Positions 16,966 to 25,497 are shown, counted from the first letter of the stretch. The stretch is DNA of 64,000 bases from Nocardia miyunensis NBRC 108239 (GCF_001613065.1 NZ_BDBQ01000001.1:248001-312000), one strand, 5' to 3'. Translations and numbers: made by a program. Notes: generated by a model not told the origin, from the sequence alone.

Positions 16966-17940
16966 GTGACGAATACCGAAACCGAGGTCGCGGCGCCGAT
17001 CGTTCTCGTCGAACGCCACGACCACGTCCTGCTCATCACGCTCAACCGCCCACAGGCCCGCAATGCGGTCAACGCCGAGATGTGCGTTCGGGTCGGGGAT
17101 GCGCTGGAAGCGGCCGACAATGATCCGGAGATCCGCGCGGTGGTCCTCACCGGCGCCGGCGACAAGGCGTTCTGCGCGGGGGCCGACCTGAAGGCGATCT
17201 CGCGCGGTGAGGCGGTGATTCCGAAGGACTGCGAGCACTGGGGGCTGGCCGGTTACGTATCGCACCCGATCAGCAAGCCGACCATTGCCGCGGTCAACGG
17301 GCCTGCCCTGGGTGGTGGCACCGAATTGGTGCTCGCCAGCGATCTGGCGATCGCCGCCGACACCGCGAGTTTCGGCCTGCCCGAGGTGACCCGCGGACTG
17401 ATCGCCGGTGCCGGTGGCGCGTTCCGGCTGCCCACCCGGCTGCCGCAGGTGGTGGCGATGGAACTGCTGCTCACCGGGGACACGATCAGTGCCGAACGGG
17501 CCCTGGAATTGAATCTGGTCAACCGCGTGGTCCCTGCCGCGCAGGTGCTGGAGCAGGCGCTGAATCTGGCCCAGCGTATCGCGGACAACGCACCGCTCGC
17601 GGTCCAGGCCACCAAGCGCATCGCCCTGGGGCAGAGCAGCGGCGGCGGCCGGCCCGGCGAGGAGCGCGGCTGGGCCGCCACCACCGCGGAGTTGTCCGGC
17701 GTCGCGTTCTCCGAGGATGCACAGGAGGGCCCCGTGCCTTCGCCGAAAAGCGCAAGCCGGTATGGACAGGGCGCTGACTGTCGGTCCTCGCCATCGCTCC
17801 TTCGGAGAAAGCGCTGGGTGCCCGGATATATTATACGGGCACCCAGCGTTTCACTTTATCCCCCGCGCACCGGCCCGGAGGCTCATCGCCGCGAGATCGC
17901 GAGCCCCATACCGGTAATCCACTTCTCCACTGGTTCGTAG
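16966..17940 (+). CDS. Enoyl-CoA hydratase, 3' end frameshifted
   Basis: Crotonase-fold protein starting at GTG 16966 behind AGGGA. Both hydratase glutamates are present: E120 in ALGGGTELVLAS and E140 in FGLPEVTRGL, with the oxyanion loop AFCAGADLK at 68-76. It should therefore add water to trans-2-enoyl-CoA. The tail is wrong. After SEDAQEGP the frame reads about 67 unrelated residues to a stop at 17940. The +2 frame from 17733 instead reads RAFAEKRKPVWTGR and stops at 17777, exactly the family ending, giving 270 residues. One base appears to be missing in the GGGCCCCG run at 17728-17734, either a sequencing error or a real mutation. Confidence 0.88.
   Translation: MTNTETEVAAPIVLVERHDHVLLITLNRPQARNAVNAEMCVRVGDALEAADNDPEIRAVVLTGAGDKAFCAGADLKAISRGEAVIPKDCEHWGLAGYVSHPISKPTIAAVNGPALGGGTELVLASDLAIAADTASFGLPEVTRGLIAGAGGAFRLPTRLPQVVAMELLLTGDTISAERALELNLVNRVVPAAQVLEQALNLAQRIADNAPLAVQATKRIALGQSSGGGRPGEERGWAATTAELSGVAFSEDAQEGPVPSPKSASRYGQGADCRSSPSLLRRKRWVPGYIIRAPSVSLYPPRTGPEAHRREIASPIPVIHFSTGS
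17812..17848. terminator. Bidirectional rho-independent terminator
   Basis: CGCTGGGTGCCCG (17812-17824) pairs perfectly with CGGGCACCCAGCG (17836-17848) around an 11-base AT loop, followed by TTTCACTTT. It lies between the plus-strand hydratase and the minus-strand SDR. Its position after 17777 also supports the earlier stop as the true hydratase end, because the longer frame would read through the hairpin. Confidence 0.85.
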
Positions 17941-18025
17941 GCCACACATTCGAACGGTTTCCCGCCGCCGGCCGCGCCCGCGAACGTTCGGGCAGCGGAA
18001 ACCGTATTCTCGTGCGGTGGTCGTT

Positions 18026-18865
18026 CTAACGACGAGTCGCCATTCCGGCGTCGACGTTGAGCGTGCTCCCGGTGAACGAGCGCCCCGACTCCGTGATCAG
18101 GAACAGGATCGCCTCGCTGACGTCGCGCGGTTCGATCATCGGCAGGTCGGGAAGCAGGGTCTGCATAGCGTTGGCCAGGTTCGGGTATTCACCGAGCACG
18201 TTGAACAGCTCCGGATTGTCCGTCACCATCGGGGTCGCGCAATTGGTCGGCGCGACCCCGTTCACGCGAACGTGGTACTGGGCAAGATAATTCGCATATT
18301 GCCGGACCAGTCCGGTCAGCGCGAGTTTCGCCGCACCGTAGGCGTCGTCGCCGCCTTTCCCGTTGCCGAGTCCCAGCATGGCAGCCATCGAACTGGTCAC
18401 CACGATATTGCCGTCTCGGTGGCCCTGCCCGCCGCGCTCGATCAGATGCGGCAAAGCGACGCGAATCGTGTTCCAGGGCCCGATCAGCAGCAAATCGATA
18501 CCGACGCGGAACGCCTCGGCCGGATCACGCTCTTTCGTGTTGCTCAGCAGCACACCGGCATTGGCCAGCACGGTGTCGATATGACCGAACCGTTCGACCC
18601 CCGCGTCGAATGCGGCCTGCAACGAGGCCAGATCCCGAATGTCGGCCGTGCGCGCGAGCATCGACCGGCCCGCCTTCTTCACCAGCCGGACGGTCTCCTC
18701 GAGGTCCTCGGCGGTACCGAGGTTGTACGGAACCAGGTCGATGTTCTCGCAGATGTCGACACCGACGATGTCGGCGCCTTCCTCCGCGCACCGGATCGCA
18801 TGCGATCGGCCCTGTCCACGCGCGGCGCCGGTGATGAAAACAACCCTGTTTTCCAGCTTGCCCAC
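18026..18865 (-). CDS. Mycofactocin-coupled-type SDR oxidoreductase
   Basis: 279 residues. The NAD-binding motif TGAARGQGRSHA (12-23), the acidic turn VDICENIDLVPYNL, and the catalytic set Ser158/159, Tyr176, Lys180 (DDAYGAAK) are all present. The insertion around residues 37-52 and the G-Q-G-R-S-H start are characteristic of the SDR family whose NAD is tightly bound and re-oxidised by mycofactocin. These enzymes oxidise alcohols such as carveol-type or sterol alcohols. It is the last gene of a minus-strand run below the CaiB transferase (61 bp gap) and aldehyde dehydrogenase. Subfamily assignment is by motif only. Confidence 0.85.
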   Translation of the reverse strand: MGKLENRVVFITGAARGQGRSHAIRCAEEGADIVGVDICENIDLVPYNLGTAEDLEETVRLVKKAGRSMLARTADIRDLASLQAAFDAGVERFGHIDTVLANAGVLLSNTKERDPAEAFRVGIDLLLIGPWNTIRVALPHLIERGGQGHRDGNIVVTSSMAAMLGLGNGKGGDDAYGAAKLALTGLVRQYANYLAQYHVRVNGVAPTNCATPMVTDNPELFNVLGEYPNLANAMQTLLPDLPMIEPRDVSEAILFLITESGRSFTGSTLNVDAGMATRR

Positions 18866-18926
18866 TGTCTTGTCCTAATCTGTTGCAGGGATACGGATTC
18901 CGCGGCCGGGCGAGTGGGCGGAATCG

Positions 18927-20138
18927 TCAGGTGACGGCCCCGGCCTCTTTCAGCGCGATGATCCGGTCCCAATCCAGCCCCAGCTCCTGCAGCACGTCAT
19001 CGGTGTGCTCACCATGGCCGGGCGCCGCGCGCAGCACCGGGGGTGTCTCGTCGAACTGCACCGGATTGGCCGCCAGCGCGAACGTGTTGCCGTTGGCATC
19101 GGTCACCTTCGGTAGATAACCATTGGCGGTCACCTGCGGGTCGTCGTGCAGTTCGAGGGCCGATTCGAATACGTCCCACACCCCGTCGAAATCCTCCAGT
19201 TGCTTGCGCCAATGCTCGAGCGGCTGAGATTCGAAAGTCCGGCGCAGTTCCGCAGTACATTCGCGACGGTTGGCGAAACGGACGCGAGCATCCGTGAAAC
19301 GCTCGTCGGAAACGAGATCGGATCGGCCTATGCGCACGCACAGATCGGGCCAGAAGCGGTCGGACTGCAACAGCACCAGCGCCACGAACCGGTTGTCCTG
19401 GGTGCGATAGATACTGGTCACCGGGTTGGGCATTTCCTCGAGGTCGTATTTCGGGATATCCGAGCCGATCACCTTGGAACCCACCACATCCGGCCCCAGC
19501 TGCCACAGCGCCGTCCCCAGCAGCGACACATCCACGACCGAGGCCTGACCAGTCCGCTCCCGCTTGTACAGAGCGGCGGCGATACCGCCGGCGATGGCGA
19601 ATCCGCCGAACACATCACCGAAGGCCGGGCGCTGTATCGGCGGATAACTACCGTCGCCCGCTGCCAGCGCGTCACCGATTCCACCGCGCGCCCAATAGGC
19701 CGCGAGGTCGAATCCGCCGCGGTCGGCCTGGGGTCCCTTCGGCCCATAGCCATGCCCGCGCGCGTAGATGATCTTGGGATTTCGCGCCCGGATCGAGTCC
19801 AGGTCGACGCCGAGGCGCTGCTGCGAACCCGGCAGCAGATTGGTGGCGAAAACGTCCGCCTGCTCGACGAGCTTGTGCAGGACTTCCAGTCCCTGCGGGT
19901 TGGCGACGTCCAGGCCGATGCTGCGCTTGCCCCGGTTGGGTTGCTCGATGAAGTGGTTCACACCGGTCGCACCGGCCACCACCCCGGAATTGACCAGACC
20001 GCGCTGCGGATCTCCGGTTTCCGGGTGTTCGATCTTGATAACGTCGGCGCCCCAATCCGCCAGCACCGCACCCGCGGACGGCACGAAGGTCCATGCGGCG
20101 AGTTCGACGACTTTCACACCTTCGAGAATCGGCTCCAT
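18927..20138 (-). CDS. CaiB/BaiF CoA transferase (family III)
   Basis: 403 residues. It moves CoA between acyl-CoA donors and a free acid through an aspartyl-CoA intermediate. The probable catalytic Asp175 sits in RPAFGDVFGGFAIAGG, and EQPNRGKRSIGLDV is the usual CoA-binding segment. Unlike the racemase at 15829-16926 it lacks the GHDxNYI histidine, having GGFDLAAYWARGG instead, so it is a transferase, not a racemase. It sits 51 bp after the aldehyde dehydrogenase on the same strand, consistent with a chain aldehyde to acid to acyl-CoA. Substrate unknown. Confidence 0.87.
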   Translation of the reverse strand: MEPILEGVKVVELAAWTFVPSAGAVLADWGADVIKIEHPETGDPQRGLVNSGVVAGATGVNHFIEQPNRGKRSIGLDVANPQGLEVLHKLVEQADVFATNLLPGSQQRLGVDLDSIRARNPKIIYARGHGYGPKGPQADRGGFDLAAYWARGGIGDALAAGDGSYPPIQRPAFGDVFGGFAIAGGIAAALYKRERTGQASVVDVSLLGTALWQLGPDVVGSKVIGSDIPKYDLEEMPNPVTSIYRTQDNRFVALVLLQSDRFWPDLCVRIGRSDLVSDERFTDARVRFANRRECTAELRRTFESQPLEHWRKQLEDFDGVWDVFESALELHDDPQVTANGYLPKVTDANGNTFALAANPVQFDETPPVLRAAPGHGEHTDDVLQELGLDWDRIIALKEAGAVT

Positions 20139-20189
20139 TCGACCGGAGTCCTTTCTTCACTTCTCTGTTCCGGGAACGCCCCTGAGGGG

Positions 20190-21671
20190 TCAGCGGAATC
20201 CGACAACCTTTGTCTGCAAGTACTGTTCGAAGCCTTCGCGACCGTTCTGGCGGCCCAGGCCGCTCTGCTTGTAGCCGCCGTACGGCGAATCGGCGCCGTA
20301 GAACATTCCGCCGTTGACCATCAATGTGCCGGTACGGATTCCCCGTACGACCGTGTCGACCCGCTCGCGGTCGTCGCCCCAGACGGAACCGGACAGCCCG
20401 TACGGACTGTCGTTGGCGATGCGGATGGCATCGTGGTCGTCCTCGAACGGGATGACCGCGAGTACCGGGCCGAAGATTTCCTCGCGCGCGATGGTCATCG
20501 TGTTGTCGACGTCGGCGAACACCGTCGGCCGCACGTAATATCCCTTGGCCGAATGCTCGGGGCGGCCACCACCGATGGTGATCCTGGCGCCCTCCGACTC
20601 GCCCTTGGCGATGTAGTCGAGCACCCGGTCGCGCTGGCGCGCGTTGATCACAGGACCGACGAAAGTGGCCGGATCGGCGGGATCACCACACGAAATGCCG
20701 GCGAATGTCGCGGTCGCGATCTCGACCGCCTCCGCGTAGTGCGTGCGCGGCACCAATAAGCGCGACGGCAGGGCGCATCCCTGACCGGCGTGCATGCAGG
20801 CGATCATCGATTGTGGAATGACCGCACCGAAATCGGCGTCGTCCAGTACGACCATCGCGTTCTTGCCACCGAGCTCGAGGAAGGTCCGTTTCAACGTCGC
20901 CGCCGAGAGCTCGACGATGCGCCTGCCGACCGCCGTCGAGCCGGTGAACGACACCATATCCACCCGCGGATCCACCAGCAGCCGCTCGGCGACACCGTTG
21001 TCCGAGGTCGTCACCACGTTGAATACCCCCGGCGGGATATCGGTCCGCTCGGCGACGAGCCGGCCGATACGCGTGGCGCTCCAGGGCGTATCCGGGGCGG
21101 GCTTGAGAATGACCGTATTCCCGGTGGCCAGAGCCGGCCCGATCTTGTTGAGGGCGACTTCGACCGGAAAGTTCCACGGCGCGATGGCCGCGACCACACC
21201 GATCGGCTCCTTGGCCACCCGACGGTGACTGACCGCACCGAACAACTCGGTATCGGGCAGCATCCGCTCCCACTCGAATTCGTCGATGAGTTCGGCCGGG
21301 TAGCCGATCCCGTCGGCCAGCGGCCAATCAAGCTGGGCCATATAGGTGATGGAGACCGGCGATCCCGCCTCGGCGACCAGTTCGGCCCGGAACGCTTCCT
21401 TCTCCTCCTGCAGCGCCTCGTGCAACTGCCGCAGGCAATGCTTGCGGAGTTCCCGATCACCGGCCCAGGTCCCCTTGTCGAATGCCGCGCGCGCCGCCGC
21501 GATAGCGCGGTCGATGTCCGCCACACCGGCGTCGGCTGTGTCGCCGATGACCTCCTCGGTTGCCGGATCGACGTTATCGAAGCGAGCACCCGAAGCCGCG
21601 TCGGTGAGGACGCCGTCGATCAGCATGCGGACTTCGCCGCGGGCGATTTCGGATGTGGTGGTGGCTGTCAT
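20190..21671 (-). CDS. NAD(P)-dependent aldehyde dehydrogenase
   Basis: 493 residues from the ATG at 21671, preceded by AAGGAG; a further ATG 66 bp upstream would add 22 unconserved residues. All ALDH landmarks are present: Asn167 in APWNFPV, Lys190 in VILKPAPDTP, FTGSTAVGR for NAD binding, Glu266 in LELGGKN, and catalytic Cys299 in HAGQGCA. Length is standard. It oxidises an aldehyde to the acid and probably acts with the downstream CoA transferase and SDR in the same transcript. An AT-rich box and a palindrome lie in its upstream gap. Confidence 0.9.
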   Translation of the reverse strand: MTATTTSEIARGEVRMLIDGVLTDAASGARFDNVDPATEEVIGDTADAGVADIDRAIAAARAAFDKGTWAGDRELRKHCLRQLHEALQEEKEAFRAELVAEAGSPVSITYMAQLDWPLADGIGYPAELIDEFEWERMLPDTELFGAVSHRRVAKEPIGVVAAIAPWNFPVEVALNKIGPALATGNTVILKPAPDTPWSATRIGRLVAERTDIPPGVFNVVTTSDNGVAERLLVDPRVDMVSFTGSTAVGRRIVELSAATLKRTFLELGGKNAMVVLDDADFGAVIPQSMIACMHAGQGCALPSRLLVPRTHYAEAVEIATATFAGISCGDPADPATFVGPVINARQRDRVLDYIAKGESEGARITIGGGRPEHSAKGYYVRPTVFADVDNTMTIAREEIFGPVLAVIPFEDDHDAIRIANDSPYGLSGSVWGDDRERVDTVVRGIRTGTLMVNGGMFYGADSPYGGYKQSGLGRQNGREGFEQYLQTKVVGFR

Positions 21672-21747
21672 GGTCGCCGAGACTCCTTCGTGTCGGACGA
21701 GGCACCGGAATGCGACGCTCGGCGTGGCGTGCGTCACAATCGACTAT

Positions 21748-21763
21748 ATATAGTCATATAATT
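21748..21763 (-). promoter_or_regulatory. AT-rich box before the aldehyde dehydrogenase
   Basis: On the minus strand this reads AATTATATGACTATAT (11 of 16 matches to the box at 45726). It overlaps a perfect 14-base palindrome, GACTATATATAGTC, at 21742-21755. It lies 76 bp upstream of the aldehyde dehydrogenase start. Confidence 0.4.
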
Positions 21764-21794
21764 AAAATCAATGTTCTCTATATCTGAAGAGCTC

Positions 21795-21881
21795 TCACCC
21801 CGGCGGCAACTGCCCGCGCAGGAGCAGCCAGGCGATCGTGCGTACCAGATCCTGGATCGGATCGACGAAATCCAATGTCAT
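21795..21881 (-). CDS. Possible 28-residue peptide after the thiolase-like gene
   Basis: ATG 21881 begins 10 bp after the stop of the thiolase-fold gene, with GAGTGAGGG upstream. The peptide MTLDFVDPIQDLVRTIAWLL continues eight more residues to a stop at 21795. It is amphipathic with a hydrophobic centre. It could be a real coupled small protein, a decayed C-terminal fragment, or chance; without homologues I cannot tell. Confidence 0.25.
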   Translation of the reverse strand: MTLDFVDPIQDLVRTIAWLLLRGQLPPG

Positions 21882-21891
21882 GCGGCGGCCC

Positions 21892-23085
21892 TCACTCACG
21901 CCGGCTGACCAGCATGGCCCCGGCCACGGGGCCCCCACCGACCGCCACCGCCGCCAGTTCCGGAGTCTTGCGCACCTGCCGGTCGCCGCCTTCACCCCAC
22001 AGCTGGACGCAGGCTTCGTGCAGGAATCCCATACCGTGCAGGCGGCCACCGGAGAGCTGACCACCGCTGGTGTTCAGCGGCAGCTCACCGTCCAGGGCGA
22101 TGCGATGCCCGCCCTCCACGAATTCACCGACGTGGCCGTGCTCGCAGAATCCCAGCGCCTCGAGCCACTGCACCGTCAGGAAGCTGAAGCCGTCGTAGAG
22201 CTGGGCCATGTCGACGTCGGCCGGGCGCAGCGTGGTGCGCTCCCACAGCGTGGTCGCGGCGTCGTGCGCGGCCATCGTCGTGATGTCGGCGCGCTGATCC
22301 CAGGTCGCCCGTTCGAACATGCCCGTGCCGACGGACTCGACCGTCAGCGGCGGCTTCGGCAGACCGGCCGCGGCCTCGCGCCGGGAGATGATCACCGCAC
22401 TGGCGCCGTCACAGGGCACATCACAGTCGTAGAGGCAGAAGGGATCCGAGATCATCCGCGCCTCGAGGTAGTCGTCCAGGGTCATGGGGGCGCGATAGAC
22501 GGCGTCGGGATTGAGTCCGGCGTTGTTTCGGGCGTTCACCGCGATGGCGCCGAGTTGCTCGCGGGTGAGCCCGAAATCGTGCATGTAGCGCTGGGCCACC
22601 ATGGCCAGCCAGTTCGCCGCCGATACCGCACCGAAGGGGCCGAAATACTCCAGATGGTCGGGCAGCCGGCCACTTCCAAACAGCACCGACGCGCGCCCGG
22701 CGGTCTGCGCTGTGGACTCCCACACCGACCGATACACCAGAACGTGTTCGGCCAGACCGGTGGCCACGGCCATGCAGGCGTCGATCGCCGGGCCGATCTG
22801 CCCCGCTGTCTCCATACTGCTGGTGAACCACCGGCTGCGCAGTCCGAGTGCGTTACGCAGCTCGTGCACCGTGGCACCGGAGAATCCGGGATCGGGCACG
22901 CCCGGCCCGGGATAACTTGCGACACCGTCGATGTCGCCGGGATCCAGACCCGCGTCCGCGATCGCCCGCAGCGCGGCCTCGACCGTCAACTCCAGACCGC
23001 CGCGTCCGAGACGTCGGCCGACCTGGGACTTGCCGGCGCCGGTCACTACAGCTTTGCGCCCGAACAGACCACTCGGCTCACTCAT
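21892..23085 (-). CDS. Thiolase-fold protein lacking nucleophilic Cys (Ltp-type, probable retro-aldolase)
   Basis: 397 residues with the lipid-transfer-protein/SCP-x thiolase pattern: RSRWFTSSMETAGQIGPAID, CDVPCDGASAVIISRREA and SGGQLSGGRLHGMGFLHEAC. Where thiolases have the nucleophilic cysteine (E-N-A-C-A-S-G), this protein has S-S-M-E-T-A-G, and the GHPxGATG histidine motif is also missing. Cysteine-less Ltp proteins such as mycobacterial Ltp2 are retro-aldolases that cleave beta-hydroxyacyl-CoAs and need a DUF35 partner. That partner is the next gene upstream, overlapping by 8 bp. Tyrosine in QLYDGFSFLTVQW is a candidate catalytic residue. The role is inferred from missing residues and context. 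Confidence 0.82.
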   Translation of the reverse strand: MSEPSGLFGRKAVVTGAGKSQVGRRLGRGGLELTVEAALRAIADAGLDPGDIDGVASYPGPGVPDPGFSGATVHELRNALGLRSRWFTSSMETAGQIGPAIDACMAVATGLAEHVLVYRSVWESTAQTAGRASVLFGSGRLPDHLEYFGPFGAVSAANWLAMVAQRYMHDFGLTREQLGAIAVNARNNAGLNPDAVYRAPMTLDDYLEARMISDPFCLYDCDVPCDGASAVIISRREAAAGLPKPPLTVESVGTGMFERATWDQRADITTMAAHDAATTLWERTTLRPADVDMAQLYDGFSFLTVQWLEALGFCEHGHVGEFVEGGHRIALDGELPLNTSGGQLSGGRLHGMGFLHEACVQLWGEGGDRQVRKTPELAAVAVGGGPVAGAMLVSRRE

Positions 23086-23551
23086 CGCTCACTCCTGCCG
23101 CAGGACGGAACAGGGGGAGCCAGATATCGTCCCACTGCTCGAAGAACACCTCGACCTCGAGGCCGACCGACATCTCCTCCGGCGCCACCCCGACCACATT
23201 GCTCACCACTCGAACATCGGACTCTTCGGCCAGTTCGATCATCGCCACGACGTATGGTGGCGGGAATCCCGGGATCCAGGGCTGCCGATTCACGGTGAAC
23301 GCGGCGACCCGGCCCCGGCCGGAGACGGGCTCCGGGGTCACATCGGTGCTCCGGCAGCGAAAACAGGCCGCCGATCCGGGGTGAAACCATCGCTTGCAAC
23401 TGCGGCACCGGTAGATCAGCAACCGCCCGTCGCGGCCCCCGGTCCAGAACGCCTCCGACACCGCCGTGGGCGCGGGCAACAGCCGCACCTCCGGACGAAC
23501 GTATTCGACGGCGACTGCACTGCCGTGCGCCGCGCCATCGGCCTGCTCCAT
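23078..23551 (-). CDS. DUF35 zinc-ribbon/OB-fold partner protein
   Basis: 157 residues from ATG 23551. A zinc ribbon made of Cys49, Cys52, Cys63 and Cys66 (YRCRSCKRW ... AACFRCRST) is followed by an OB fold: GRGRVAAFTVNRQPWIPGFP, then VVAMIELAEESDVRVVSNVV. Proteins of this type bind acyl-CoA and dock onto thiolase-fold partners; ChsH2 DUF35 with Ltp2 is the described example. It is translationally coupled to the cysteine-less thiolase-like gene downstream. A YTGAC-N6-GTCAA dyad lies about 85 bp upstream (23635-23650), in a 200-bp gap that also holds a weaker copy at 23715-23729. Confidence 0.88.
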   Translation of the reverse strand: MEQADGAAHGSAVAVEYVRPEVRLLPAPTAVSEAFWTGGRDGRLLIYRCRSCKRWFHPGSAACFRCRSTDVTPEPVSGRGRVAAFTVNRQPWIPGFPPPYVVAMIELAEESDVRVVSNVVGVAPEEMSVGLEVEVFFEQWDDIWLPLFRPAAGVSDE

Positions 23552-23634
23552 CAACTCGAGTCACATCCCGTGTCCGTGCGGCACGTCGTCACGATCGGCC
23601 GCAGCCACTTGATCCTCTTCACTCTAAAGCGCTT

Positions 23635-23650
23635 CTGACAGTAGCGTCAA
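23635..23650. promoter_or_regulatory. YTGAC-N6-GTCAA dyad upstream of DUF35/thiolase pair
   Basis: CTGAC-AGTAGC-GTCAA. A second, looser dyad, CTGAC-ATTGC-GTCAC (5-base spacer), lies exactly 80 bp further at 23715-23729. Both are in the gap between the minus-strand DUF35 gene and the minus-strand B-4DMT gene. Confidence 0.5.
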
Positions 23651-23756
23651 TCATGTGAGTAGCGATTTGCCCTGGCACTACCGTGACCATTTCACACTCA
23701 TTCCACCGGCTGGTCTGACATTGCGTCACCAATATGTGGCACGGATGACGTGCCGT

Positions 23757-24191
23757 TCAGCCGACCCTCGCCAGCACCCGATTCGCCAGCACCCGGCCGA
23801 GACCGACACCGACCATGGCCGGAACGTAGATCAGCAGAACGATCCACGCGGCACCGGCAGTGAGCTCGAACAGCAACGAATTCCGGCCGAGGCTCAGATA
23901 CGGCAGCAGACCGGCGATCCAGGTCGCGACGCTCGCCACGAGGCCGCCGAGCACCGCGGCCCGCAACCAGAGAATCGGGAAGTCGGCCTCCGACCGGTCG
24001 CCGTGGCGCAGCCGATCACGACGCCCGTCGGCGAACCCCCAGCTCATCGAACATGCGACAACCAGGACCAACGCGGCCGTCCGAGCGGGCGATGTCCGAT
24101 CCGTCCAGAACAGGACCGCGAAACCCAGCAACGCCCGCGCGAGCAGATGCACCAGGGCAAGCCCCAGAGCGCGTGTCAGTAGAGCATTCAT
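23757..24191 (-). CDS. B-4DMT-type four-helix membrane protein
   Basis: 144 residues from ATG 24191 (an ATG at 24200 would add three). Four hydrophobic helices alternate with short charged loops: RALGLALVHLLARALLGFAV, the TAALVLVVACSMSWGFADGR segment, LRAAVLGGLVASVATWIAGL, and the last helix WIVLLIYVPAMVGVGLGRVL. The pattern with conserved NSLLFELTAGAAW matches small actinobacterial membrane proteins annotated as B-4DMT transporters; their cargo is not known to me. It is monocistronic between two minus-strand units. An AT-rich stretch (24240-24275) upstream probably carries its promoter. Confidence 0.65.
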   Translation of the reverse strand: MNALLTRALGLALVHLLARALLGFAVLFWTDRTSPARTAALVLVVACSMSWGFADGRRDRLRHGDRSEADFPILWLRAAVLGGLVASVATWIAGLLPYLSLGRNSLLFELTAGAAWIVLLIYVPAMVGVGLGRVLANRVLARVG

Positions 24192-24401
24192 GGGCGACAT
24201 GATAGGAACGCAGCGCCGAGCGTTTCCCCAAATAGGAAAAATCGCAATAATTCTATAATTATTTAGATCTATAACCCGATACGACGAGTCGATCGGCGCC
24301 CCGGCCGACGTCGAGGACACCCGACCGATAACCGAACCGAGCCCGCGCGGCGGCCGGGCGCCCGCGAATCACGTCCCTCCGCCAGAGAAGGTACAAGCCG
24401 C

Positions 24402-25250
24402 TCAGTTCGTCTGCGCGACAGGCCAATCGACCCAGAAGTCGGGTTCGAGATCGGCCTCCCGCTCGGCCAGCCGGTAGCCGGACAGGTCGGTGACGCCCTG
24501 CGCGGCGAGAACCTCGTCGTCGATGAAGAAGTTCCCGGTGACCTCCCGGCTCGACGCCGTGAGAATCGCATGGGCCGCATCCGCCATGATCTCCCGCTTG
24601 CGGCTGCGCTTCTCGACATCCGCACCGAGGACGTTGCGCACCGCGGCGGTGGCGATCGCGGTACGCGGCCACAGCGAATTGGCCGCGATCGCGTCCTTAG
24701 ACAACTCCGCCGCCAAGCCCACGGTCACCAGACTCATCGAATATTTGGCGATGCTGTAGGCCAGGTGGCCGGACTCGAACCACTTCGGTTCCAGCCGGAT
24801 CGGCGGGGACAGGGTCAGAATGTGCGGGTTGGCCGCCCGGCGCAGCGCGGGAATCGCCAGCTTGGACAGCAGGAACGAGCCGCGCGCATTGATGTTCTGC
24901 ATGAGGTCGTAGCGCTTCATGCTCACCGCGTCCGTCGGCGTCAGGTCGATCGCGCTCGCGTTGTTCACCACGATATCGATCCCGCCGAAACGATCCACGG
25001 TCTGTGCCACCGCGTCGGCGACCCGATCGTCGTCGCGGACGTCGCACACGATCGGCAGAGCGTTGCCGCCCGCCGCCTCGATCGCCGCCGCGGCGGTGTA
25101 GATCGTCCCGGGCAGTTTCGGATGCGGCTCGGTGGTCTTCGCAAGCAGGGCGACGTTCGCGCCATCCCGCGCGGCGCGCAGCGCGATCGCCTCACCTATG
25201 CCGCGGCTGCCGCCCGAAATGATCATGGTCTTACCCGCCAGCGTGCTCAC
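24402..25250 (-). CDS. SDR oxidoreductase (HSDL2-like)
   Basis: 282 residues. Glycine motif SGGSRGIGEAIALR (12-25), NNAS at 96-99, and catalytic Ser148, Tyr165, Lys169 (LAYSIAK). The segments LSPPIRLEPKWF and REVTGNFFIDDEVL are shared with the hydroxysteroid-dehydrogenase-like HSDL2 group, usually linked to fatty-acyl or sterol metabolism. It is probably cytosolic and NADP- or NAD-dependent. It is transcribed away from the DUF35-fusion/thiolase operon across a 440-bp divergent gap. No unusual residue is seen; the substrate is unknown. Confidence 0.85.
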   Translation of the reverse strand: MSTLAGKTMIISGGSRGIGEAIALRAARDGANVALLAKTTEPHPKLPGTIYTAAAAIEAAGGNALPIVCDVRDDDRVADAVAQTVDRFGGIDIVVNNASAIDLTPTDAVSMKRYDLMQNINARGSFLLSKLAIPALRRAANPHILTLSPPIRLEPKWFESGHLAYSIAKYSMSLVTVGLAAELSKDAIAANSLWPRTAIATAAVRNVLGADVEKRSRKREIMADAAHAILTASSREVTGNFFIDDEVLAAQGVTDLSGYRLAEREADLEPDFWVDWPVAQTN

Positions 25251-25313
25251 CGAGAACTCCTTCGTCTCCCTGGAACTTCATCCGCAATCTCGAAACTGCG
25301 AACAGATTAGCAA

Positions 25314-25329
25314 TATCATTTAACTCATT
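25314..25329 (-). promoter_or_regulatory. Weak AT-rich box before the HSDL2-like SDR
   Basis: The minus strand reads AATGAGTTAAATGATA, 10 of 16 matches to the 45726 box, keeping the AGTTA core. It lies 63 bp upstream of the SDR start. Confidence 0.3.
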
Positions 25330-25497
25330 CCAAGCGGAGTGCCCGGCCGGCGCCCGTGTGAGCCGCACGACGAATGCGCCCAGGAAGACACCCACCACGA
25401 AACCGATCCGATCCCCACCCGGCCCCGCCGGACCGGGCGCAACCGCCGCCACATCGGGCAGCTCCCCGGTTCTACGCGCCTGCCGCCCGAACTCGAT

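Noticed and set aside
18866..18926. Possible promoter or operator between CoA transferase and SDR
   Set aside because: The 61-bp gap holds neither shared motif nor a clear dyad; read-through from the CoA transferase is the simpler explanation.
19146..20759. A 537-codon plus-strand frame
   Set aside because: Antisense to the CoA transferase and aldehyde dehydrogenase, both of which show full catalytic motifs.
25231..25452. A minus-strand frame with a hydrophobic stretch (GFVVGVFLGAFVVRLT)
   Set aside because: It could be a tiny membrane protein, but the frame runs on into the SDR start, has no ribosome-binding site, and the rest lacks coding character.
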